Source of the DNA: Hanleya hanleyi
Taxonomy: Eukaryota; Mollusca; Polyplacophora; Lepidopleurida; Hanleyidae
Direction of reading: 5' to 3'
NCBI GenBank assembly: GCA_036873755.1
Contig: JAVTVY010037144.1
Span: 62,001-126,000 of the forward strand
DNA: 64,000 nucleotides
A program made the position numbers and the translations under genes. The notes under the pieces were generated by a model that did no database searches, was not told the DNA's origin, and saw only the letters and a program-made list of their open reading frames with translations. Positions 52,640 to 61,351 of the stretch are shown here, one piece after another; position 1 is the stretch's first letter; the number at the start of each line of letters is the position of its first letter.

Positions 52640-53089
52640 ATTATTATGGTGATCATGATATAATAATTATGTCTTTCAAAGAATTTCTTAATTGAATATG
52701 ACCAGTAATTAAATACTTGGTGAATACAATCAGAATGTTAGTTATGCAAGCAAACTACATGCACTTGTGTAACGTTGTCCTATTTAATTCACTCACAAGA
52801 CACTATAATGATTAAGATTGTGTTCCAAGAAGTAGGCTACTAAAAATCCTTGCATTCATTGGGTAAATGTACAACTCACTACTATACTTTATTAGGTTCA
52901 CTAATGAACAACTTACATGAACACACAATCCTTTCAATATGCCCACCTTCTACTTTATATTCCATAATGAAAGTTCTACATCATACAAAGACCATCTAAG
53001 CACCCACCGCTTGTAACAAAGACTTCACTTATTGCCCACCTTTTTCAAAATCAGTTCGTTGCTGATGTGTAAATCTACCATTCTGCAGC

Positions 53090-53420
53090 AGAGAGATCTG
53101 CAAGGAGTAAACTCATGCAAAGGAAACTACGTCAACGTTTGCAGTTGAATACCCAGAGGAGTAGGCAAGCAGATGGTAGAGTCTTCGCAGTGTAGGGAGG
53201 AGTAGGAGATTTCAGGCTGTGTCTCAGCAGTGTAGTGAGGAGTAGGGGGCTTGGAAAACAAAGTCTCTGCAGTGTACGGTAGTGAGAAGTAGGAGGCTTT
53301 AATAAGACGGAGTCTGTGCAGTGTAACGAGGGGTACTCCTCTGCATTTGCGTAATTGAGGAGTACTCCTCTAGGTACATCTCTGCGTACACTGCTTGTGA
53401 GGAGTACTCCTCAGTTTGCA
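53090..53420. repeat. Palindrome-word cluster (GCAGTGTA / GGAGTACTCC type), right block
   Basis: GAGGAGTACTCCTC, a perfect 14-bp palindrome, occurs at 53357-53370 and 53399-53412. GCAGTGTAG and GAGGAGTAG recur. It shares its words with the left block at 50140-50535, on the other side of the minisatellite element. Confidence 0.65.
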
Positions 53421-53880
53421 AAGGGACATCAACTTTACTCAAAGTGGCATTATAGTTTACCTTATCTAAATGCTTAAGGTTGTCAAGATGTCTGCATTAT
53501 CTTGACTTATGCTTTCAATAATCATCTTCAAATTAACAAGAGTGTTGTTTGTGTTGTCCTGAAGAAGCATATTCATTTTGAGGTCAATAGGTCGAAGGTC
53601 AAGGTCACAGTGCATGAAAAATGGTATTTTGAGGTACATGTATGCTCTAATGATCTTGACAGTTGTAATATTATGTTGACCATGTGACTGCAAAGAGGTA
53701 AAATCAGTTGGAAGTCGATGGTCAACTTCATGTTGGGCATAAAATACAGTCCAGCTCATACTGTGGAAATGCAGAGCGGTACATATGTGTTCCTGTGGAC
53801 AGCTTCATCTCTGTTTTTTTCTTTCATAAACTTTTCTTGATAACCCTCAACTATAGTCTTTCTATGTTATCTGTTGCAGG

Positions 53881-53964
53881 TACAAGAATTCCAGAAGCTG
53901 CTATTATAGTGTTAGATGTTATTGAGAAAGGACCTCCATCAAAGAAGAGATTGCAAGCAGCATA
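53881..53964 (+). CDS. Candidate 3'-terminal exon of an unidentified gene
   Basis: A strong pyrimidine-rich acceptor (CTATGTTATCTGTTGCAG) is followed by an open stretch ending GPPSKKRLQAA and TAA at 53962-53964. In phase 1 the peptide reads TRIPEAAIIVLDVIEKGPP. I do not recognise the protein and found no upstream partner exon. The call rests on the splice site and peptide-like composition only. Confidence 0.25.
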
Positions 53965-54399
53965 AAATACACGTGACTGTACAGGGTATCAGCAATTATG
54001 ACGGTGCACTCCTGTCATCCACAAGGAACTGTAACAACTGACCTAGAGAATCGTGTGAAAATCTGTGCTTCAGAGGGTTAACTTTAGAAGAAATAGTGCT
54101 GAAAATAATGTAAACTTGCCAGTTATCATCACATAAACATGACAAATACAGCTGCGACAAAGACATGTAAATATGTAGGTATTTGGGAAACAACATATGT
54201 CGAACTTTCGTCGTTGTTGTTTTAAAACCCCGTGCAGGTCTCCAGTCATCTGTGGGTGGGCTGAGAATGAAAACCTCACCAAAACAATTGATCTCACCCA
54301 TTCTTAGACCCTCTTGCAAGAGAATGTATCTGGCTCGCTGTAAATATCGAAGTACCGGTTCAAATTTGGTGGGGTATATGCGTTCCCTTACAGAAAATT

Positions 54400-54900
54400 A
54401 AGATTGCAGAGAGATTGCAGAGAGATTGCGGAGTTAGCTTGCGGTAGCTTACAATGTTAGCTACCGATAAGATCCCATTTGAAACATTGGGAGCTTGCGC
54501 TAGCTCCCGCTAAGGCCGGTAGGTTGGCTCCCGCAAGGTAGTGATAGCTCCCCGCAACCTTGCGCAAGCTTGCGCCAGCTCCCGATTGTAGCTTCCTGCG
54601 AGCTCGCGCCAGGTCCCCATTCCTGCTCCGTGCGAGCTTGTGCTAGCTCCCCGCGAGCTCGCGATACCTCCCCGCAAGCTCGCGATAGCTCACCGCAACC
54701 TTGCGCTAGCTCCCCGCAAGCTGCTACCTTGCCGGGAGCTACCGATAAGCTCCCATTTGAAACATTGCTAGTTTGCGGCTGTCCATGGTAGCCAGCGCTA
54801 GTTAACGAAGATCCAGAGTTGTATTACTGTTGTAGGGTTGCGCGAGCTAGCGGTAGGTGGCGCAAGCTAGTGGTAGGTTGCGCAAGCCAGCGACCTTTCA
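54400..54900. repeat. Palindrome-word cluster (GCGCAAGCTTGCGC / AGCTCCCGC type), left block
   Basis: GCGCAAGCTTGCGC (54562-54575) is a perfect 14-bp palindrome. AGCTCCCGC, GAGCTCGCG and TAGCTTGCGG recur. CCCATTTGAAACATTG occurs at about 54475 and 54752. Much more GC-rich than its surroundings. Confidence 0.65.
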
Positions 54901-54904
54901 AACT

Positions 54905-55820
54905 TGATCCACAAAATCAGTGACCCTGGTTCAGCCTACAATTTCACAAATTCATTATGTAGGTCAAGATCAGAACAAAGACAGGGTGAGCATACATGTA
55001 CTATATACACCAGCTATTTGAATACATGCAGAACAAATTAGGGGAAAAGATCTGAATTTTGCAAAAAGGTAGATTAACTATCCAATAAAATTAAAAGTTT
55101 TATAGCTAATTGAGGTTAACCATGGGTTAACTGAATAATGACCATCCATTTAGTTTGCTTAAGAAATAGCCTAGGTGTACTGGTATCAAGTGAATCCAAA
55201 TTGAATTGCTATTCATCTTTAAGAAATAACATGAGGTGAGTTTCAGTGGATTACTAAATGCATTATATGCCTTATACTCTACACCAGGTCTAAGTTAGAA
55301 AATTCATAATTAAACCCTCTCCTACTCTCACTATGTTAATTCACTTCAGGCAAAACTCAGCTATGATTGCTTGATCATTTAAAAGAGCATGTACTTACCA
55401 GAAACTAATGAAACAACATGAAATGACTCTCTCTTATAGATACATCCATTGAACTGAGATGTATAACAGCTTCTCCCTCCAATTTTTCAAATGCTGATGC
55501 ATCACACACCATCCCTCCCCGTTCAAAAGTAGTCCATTTCCAGGGCAGGAAATACCAAGGATAAAAGGGCACTAATCCCATATCTAAAGAAAGTTTATCA
55601 TTCACAAGAATGTGAAAACATAAGTAAATATCTGTAGCACTGCAGAGAACAGATTTTTTGGCCTTGTGTGGAAGGGAACTTTGGAATTTTATTATGTATT
55701 CCTACACACTGGTCACGAGACTGACCCAGATTTTCCAGATGTTGGTTTAAGGAAGGCCTATATAGCTGGACAGGAAAAGTAATGGTGTGGAATCTCAAGA
55801 ATACAGAGACTATCAAATAT
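54905..55820. other. Spacer between the two GC-rich palindrome blocks
   Basis: AT-rich, no gene supported; a 66-codon minus ORF (55405-55605) has no recognisable motif. Confidence 0.35.
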
Positions 55821-55824
55821 CTCA

Positions 55825-56140
55825 AACTTGCGATAGCTCCCGCAAAGTTGCGCTACCTCTCGCGAGCTAGCAGGTTTGAAACTCTGCGATGATGGTAGGT
55901 AGCGCAAACTTGCGGTGAGTACTAGAAACAATCTATGATAGTGAGCGCGAGGTAGCGGGTATCTCACGCAAGCTAACGGGTAGCTCCCGCTGGCTCTCGC
56001 CATCTGCTGGTTAGCTCGCACTAGTTCGCGCAAGGTAGCGGATAGCTCACGCAAGGTAGCGGATAGTTCGCGCAAGGTAGCGGATAGCTCGCACAAGTTA
56101 ACATATGAGCCCGGGAGCTTAGCGGGAGCTCCCCGCAACC
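55825..56140. repeat. Palindrome-word cluster (GCGCAAGCTTGCGC / AGCTCCCGC type), right block
   Basis: Words GATAGCTCCCGCAAAG, CTCGCGAGCTAGC, GCAAGGTAGCGGATAG (three tandem units about 56030-56085) and GGGAGCTTAGCGGGAGCTCC share the vocabulary of 54400-54900. Confidence 0.6.
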
Positions 56141-56149
56141 TTAAATTTC

Positions 56150-57017
56150 TATAAGGGTTATAACTGTTTCTGGTTTGGTTTCAACTGAAGTCAGTGATCT
56201 GTTTGCCAGCAATTCTCCAAGATCCTGCAAAAAGCCAATCACGACAATTCTGCCTTTTCTACTTGAAAGAATTTATATTTTCTTCTGACAAACTCAGACT
56301 AATCGGAGCCATTCCCAATATTTTAACCCTTTGATCTGTCGAGCAGAGCATTTGCCACATAGCCTTGCTTGTCCAACTTCAACTATCTTTGGCCGAGGTT
56401 TATCCATATTGAGTATACTTGCTCCGAAATGTAATTACAAAGGGGTGGGATTTGTATCATTTCACCCAGCTAGCCACCTGATTGGATGATAGATTATGAT
56501 GATTAGCTCACACAGGATTTAAATAGCTCCAGTGGCTGATATAATATTCCAGATATTACATCTGAGCTCACTACGATTGGTTTTGATAAATAATCGATGT
56601 AAATTTCAGTATGAAGACTAGGCATTATGGAAAGCAACTGAGAAGCCTTTTTGTGCGGATTACAGGAAAATATTTTAGTTATATGGGGCTCCGATCTGAT
56701 AAAAAACAGATCCACTCTGTCTGGCACGAAATTCTGCAGAGCTCTCAGTAATTCTCCAAGTCTCGTAAATATAGTAAGATGGACATTGCTGATGACGTTC
56801 ATTCAAATTTCAGGCTGAGGAATCGGGTCAAGCACATGTCAAGTTGACAACCAATTCACAGCACAAAATGTCCCCATGTGGTGTTGTTTTTATCACTCTC
56901 GATTGAAGTTGAAACCGTATAGCTTCTCACTCCACAAATTTCAGTCATAGATACTTTTTCATCACATTTCTTAAGGGTTATGGGTCAGTATATATTCCCG
57001 TGACCAGGTCATTATAA
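56150..57017. other. Intergenic stretch, no gene seen
   Basis: No recognisable ORF or repeat. A 99-codon minus ORF at 56503-56802 has no motif. Confidence 0.35.
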
Positions 57018-57026
57018 CGTTGGTGA

Positions 57027-58052
57027 CAATCTTAATAAATTAAAATCCTATATGCTTCTCTATCGTATGGTCGCTACAGGATCTTATACTCGCCGATCTC
57101 CCTTTGTGTTTTGTTTACATCTGGGACTTCAAACTCTTGACCAATCGTAGCCCATCTTCTGTATTCTCTGGTGACATGACTCGGATTTGATCGATACAGC
57201 CGACTATAGGCTCTATAGGGTACTTCGTAAACCTAAATCATGAATATTCCAGCGGTAAAACAAGAAATATCAACATTTCTTTTCGATTCTCATTTCGAGA
57301 TTTGCTTTTACTGATTCAATCAATTTTCTGATGAAGTTCCACTATGATGAAATAGAAATATTGCACAGAAAATACCCGATATACAGAAATAATTCAGTCA
57401 CTCGACGAAATTACTTCCACCGACCTGTTCAGAGCCTCTTCGTCCAGGGACTGCGAAAAATAGCTCGGGCAGCAGTCACGAGGACCCTTCATGCACAAAA
57501 TTTTGCGAATATTTGGCGAAATTATCCCCTAATCCGACTGAAAAAGGTAACAGTAGGTACATGTACAAAGGTATGTCAGACTTTAAAATGTCTTATAGCG
57601 AGTCGACTTTTCTGTCAGAAATTTTGCCGATACGTTGTGAAGTTGAAAGGGGTTGATCGCTCGCTTACTCAGACCCAGGGTTTCTCATTTCCAGCTGACA
57701 GTTGTGCGCTGCATGCATACTTAGCTCGGATGTTTCGTCGTTGCTTTTTTAGGACTTTCCCTGTCATAATGCCGTCATTTATAGATAGTATAATTCCCAT
57801 TTAAATTGATGTCATTTAATCCAGACGTCTGGCATGAAACAGCGCGGGAGCTGACGTCACCTTTTCTCGGTTAGGCCGATCATCGAGTTGGGAGTGGAAA
57901 TGCCCCTACTAAAAACAGATGTGATTGGTCCGTTTGCAGCACTGCATATTCATGACATGACATCACAGAACACGGAGGGAGATCGGCGAGTATAAGATCC
58001 TGTAGTGACCATACGATAGAGAAGCATATAGGATTTTAATTTATTAAGATTG
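57027..58052. mobile_element. CAATCT-TIR element 2, 9-bp target duplication
   Basis: TIRs 57027-57103 and 57976-58052 are 77 bp with one mismatch, starting CAATCTTAATAAATTAAAAT. The flanks CGTTGGTGA (57018-57026) and GGTTGGTGA (58053-58061) agree in eight of nine bases. 1026 bp. A 157-codon ORF inside (57331-57804) resembles no transposase I know. Same terminal hexamer and TSD length as the element at 34986, so probably the same superfamily. Confidence 0.85.
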
Positions 58053-58061
58053 GGTTGGTGA

Positions 58062-58867
58062 GTTATTTGTGTAAGAAGATGTTTGTCCCATAATATCATG
58101 TCTTGCCACTTTGTATGTTACATTGATTGGTCAACATGGTCAAAGACGAGGTAACATAGAGAATTAATTTCGGGTCAGAAGGTCACCGAATGACCTTGAG
58201 CTAGAATACAAACTTCACACAAATGAAGCAGCTCTGGCATGTCTGGAGGCATATTCTGGGGCAGATAACACTGTGACTGCTATGATTTAGCATTCTTGAT
58301 CTGATTGCAGCTTTATTTGTTTTATACATTATTATAGAATGATATTGGCCTTCAAGCAACTCCTATCCTATATAATTTCTATATTTTTTAGACTTTCCTA
58401 TATTTGCCTATGTAGGCCAAAACCTTCTATATTTCATATATTTTTACTTTTTCTCATGAAAACTTTCCCCACTGCTCTGAAATGAGTCAATTGGCATTAG
58501 AAAATACATTTCAGAAAAAAAATGTCACTTCGCTGCTCTCTCAAATATGAAAACATTTCAATCTCTATTTGTTGAACCAAGCAGCATACATGTAAGCCAT
58601 GCAAACATGAGAAACCACATAGGTCCTGAAGTATGAAATTGCCCCAAACAGAGTGAATTGGGTGCAAAATTCAAAGTTCGCTGATCGCTTCATAATTTCA
58701 CCACAATACACTCCCAAGGAATGTACGTCTCATAACCAGGTCACATTTTCGGATTTGGCGATAGCAGTCTAGCTAGCTAGACCTGTTTTGAAAGAGTTCC
58801 GTTGTAAACAAAGTGTTTGGCTTATATAGACGCACCCTAGGGTTTATTTTGGTATTGTAAGTCAAGC
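58062..58867. other. 5' region of the DIRS element (left terminus not resolved)
   Basis: AT-rich, no ORF. The left terminal repeat of the DIRS element should lie here, but its partner is outside the window. TATA at 58821-58830 (CTTATATAGA) is 38 bp before the first ATG. Confidence 0.4.
58821..58830 (+). promoter_or_regulatory. Possible TATA box of the DIRS element
   Basis: CTTATATAGA lies 38 bp upstream of the ORF1 ATG at 58868. If used, it implies a very short 5' leader; this is position-based inference only. Confidence 0.3.
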
Positions 58868-61351
58868 ATGGCTAACGTAGTCACCCAAACTATTAAGAAT
58901 AGTAAAAGATGTGAATCTTGTCGTCAATTTTGGCCCGTAAAAGACTCACATACAACTTGTTTTAAATGCAGGGCGCAGGTATGTTACAGAGAGACGACCT
59001 GTGCTGAGTGCATTGACTGGGACGACGTGACCTGGGCAAGCTATGCTACAGCTAGGCGAAGCATTCTGCTGAGAGCTGCCGGCCTCGACTCTAAGAAAGG
59101 ACCTACAGAAAGAGCTCATGCTAATCAGGCCCTATTCGACGATCTTGCATTGAATCAAGACATGGACATTACCATCTCGACGAGTCCGGTTATACAGCCC
59201 AGTGGCACAGTTCCTATGGAAACAGCACCTGCTAGAGGCGAGGACTTTGTTCAGCTAGACCAGTCTACAATTCCTGCGACTGTACCAGCTGACCTGAAAA
59301 GCACTCTACATGACAGCCCTGGCAGAGATACAGATCAGGCTGATTCCTCGGACATCAATTCCTGCTCTTCCAAGTCTCCGCAAGCGACGAAAGACAGCCG
59401 TATACCGGGGACACAGAAGGAATCGGCCACGGTAGTCCGGGAATCAAGACCAAGCCACCGGACTCCGACATCACAGCGGGACCCCGACAAGAAAACAGCT
59501 GACCGGGATCACCGCACGAAGAAAGGCCGTGAGCTGGAGAAGCCTAAAGCCTATAAAGACACCGATGGACGGACCTATACAGAGAGCCGTACCACGGAAC
59601 CTCAACCTGGGACCAGTACTCGGAGCCGTACCCCGGAGCGGGCTACAGCACGGACATCTGAGAAGTCACGGACCCAGAAAGAACGGACTTATACAGATCG
59701 CCGGGATTCCGCATCCGACAGGACACGGACTCACGGGGAACGGAAGCAGCGAGAACGGCCTGAGTCGACTTCCAGCTCAAGTCATACCCGTTCCACGGAA
59801 CCATATGCCGGTACTGCGGCAGCCAGATCTCATAGACGAAGCCGATCCCCACTGCCACATCGAAGTCGGGAGAGATACCGACGGTCCCGTTCACCTTACG
59901 AAGAGTTTCAAAGGCGCCGGTACAGGGAGACCTCACCAGAGCGACCGTACAACAGGCGGCAGAGGAGCCGTTCACCGGGTTCCCGTCATCGGCTACAGCG
60001 TGCGGATTCGGGAGAACGGACTTACACCCGTCGTCACCGCAGCCCGGGTCATCGTGAGAAGCCCGAGCATCGGGATAAGAAGAGGACCGGGGATGCAGCC
60101 AGGGACCAGAGCCGTCCCGCGGATCGGAGTGAGCAGACGTCCGGTCCAAGAAGACCTCCAACAGCAACCATCACCACGGGAGAGGTTCCTTCTACGGAGG
60201 TTCCGGAGGTTACTCGACCCCATTCTTCTAGCAGTGCTGAGTCTGGCTCGGAGGATGAGGACCATGCACGACGTTCCACTTCTGCGGCATCCTCATCCCA
60301 AGATTCAACCCCCATCCGTCAGGCGGAGGTAGGAAAGAATAACAAGGAAGAGATTTCCTTCAGGGCCAGGATAGCGGCATTACAAGCGTTGGTTCCTGAA
60401 ATGCCCAGGCCAGCGGTTGGCGGAGACAAGCAGCTTGCCGACCAGCTGTCGGATATCACCCGTAAACGGAGGAGACTTACAGCAGCAACTCTCTACGGGA
60501 AGAAGGAGCCGTCTAAGGAAGAAGCTTTGCCTACATGCCCTCCATCTCCGGCATCATACGACTTGTGTGTCAGCACGGATCGACAGTTCAAGACTCAGAA
60601 GACGCTCTTGAAGCCTGGTCCCTACAGGGCCTACGTCCTTCACGGAGACAACTTGCCGTTCAGGGCCCCGAAGTCCGATTCGGATCTTGACAGACTGTTG
60701 AACGTCACAAAGTCGCCAGCAGTGGTACTCCATCAGAAGCAAGCCTGTGCTATGGAAGACATGATGTTGACACAGCACAGAATTACATCATACTCCGATT
60801 GGTTCCTGGCGGCCATGTCCAAGGTAGTCCAGGACCCAGATAAGAAGCATAAAGATGGATCTTTGACCTTCTCACAGAAGAAAATTGAGTTTCTCACTTC
60901 ATTCATCGACTCCACGAACAAGGCTAACCTGGATCTCATGGAGACGGGGTTCTTCTCCTACGCTGCGCTGGTGCAGGCCCGACGGACGGCTTACCTGAAG
61001 CATCCGAAGTCTGAGGTTTTGGGTTCAGTGAAGAACGAGCTAGCGCAACAGCCCATTTCATCCGAGTACCTCTTCAATCAGGCCATACCCACGGTCATGT
61101 CTGCCGTTAACGACGAGAAGACTTCCCGCATGATCGGAGCCCTCGTAGGCGAGGGTAAAGGCAAGGGCAAAGGCAAAGGCCAAGGCAAGTCGACCAAGGG
61201 AGGACGTTCTGCGCAGCCATCACGACAAGACTCAGGCAGTCAGAAGCAGGACAGCCAGCAGAATTTTCGGACCTACGGAAGGGGACAATTTCGTGGCAGA
61301 GGGGCAAAGTCTTCCGACCGGGGCAGAGGGAAGCCCGACCGTCGAAACTGA
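58868..61351 (+). CDS. DIRS ORF1, gag-like protein with SR-type region
   Basis: 827 codons. The N-terminus has a Cys cluster (C15, C18, C31, C34, C39, C45, C48) typical of DIRS gag-like proteins. Residues 170-300 are charged and Ser/Thr/Arg-rich. Residues 320-392 are packed with RS/SR and RSRSP dipeptides, like an SR splicing-factor domain. Residues 500-750 form a more ordered, probably capsid-like region. The tail has GKGKGKGKGQGK (762-773) and RGQFRGRG (805-812), probably nucleic-acid binding. It should package the element RNA; that role is inferred from family position. It ends UGA followed by CGG; its last 59 nt overlap ORF2. Confidence 0.85.
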   Translation: MANVVTQTIKNSKRCESCRQFWPVKDSHTTCFKCRAQVCYRETTCAECIDWDDVTWASYATARRSILLRAAGLDSKKGPTERAHANQALFDDLALNQDMDITISTSPVIQPSGTVPMETAPARGEDFVQLDQSTIPATVPADLKSTLHDSPGRDTDQADSSDINSCSSKSPQATKDSRIPGTQKESATVVRESRPSHRTPTSQRDPDKKTADRDHRTKKGRELEKPKAYKDTDGRTYTESRTTEPQPGTSTRSRTPERATARTSEKSRTQKERTYTDRRDSASDRTRTHGERKQRERPESTSSSSHTRSTEPYAGTAAARSHRRSRSPLPHRSRERYRRSRSPYEEFQRRRYRETSPERPYNRRQRSRSPGSRHRLQRADSGERTYTRRHRSPGHREKPEHRDKKRTGDAARDQSRPADRSEQTSGPRRPPTATITTGEVPSTEVPEVTRPHSSSSAESGSEDEDHARRSTSAASSSQDSTPIRQAEVGKNNKEEISFRARIAALQALVPEMPRPAVGGDKQLADQLSDITRKRRRLTAATLYGKKEPSKEEALPTCPPSPASYDLCVSTDRQFKTQKTLLKPGPYRAYVLHGDNLPFRAPKSDSDLDRLLNVTKSPAVVLHQKQACAMEDMMLTQHRITSYSDWFLAAMSKVVQDPDKKHKDGSLTFSQKKIEFLTSFIDSTNKANLDLMETGFFSYAALVQARRTAYLKHPKSEVLGSVKNELAQQPISSEYLFNQAIPTVMSAVNDEKTSRMIGALVGEGKGKGKGKGQGKSTKGGRSAQPSRQDSGSQKQDSQQNFRTYGRGQFRGRGAKSSDRGRGKPDRRN

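Noticed and set aside
50997..52695. ORFs with MHAHTPKPNQMRGLS-type repeats
   Set aside because: Periodic translation of the ~165-bp minisatellite.
57331..57804. 157-codon ORF as transposase of the CAATCT element
   Set aside because: No catalytic DDE pattern or zinc finger that I can recognise; too short for Mutator-like transposases.
59529..60332. 267-codon ORF in another frame inside DIRS ORF1, plus several antisense ORFs of 66-174 codons
   Set aside because: By-products of the biased RS-rich coding sequence; no motif and no typical DIRS counterpart.
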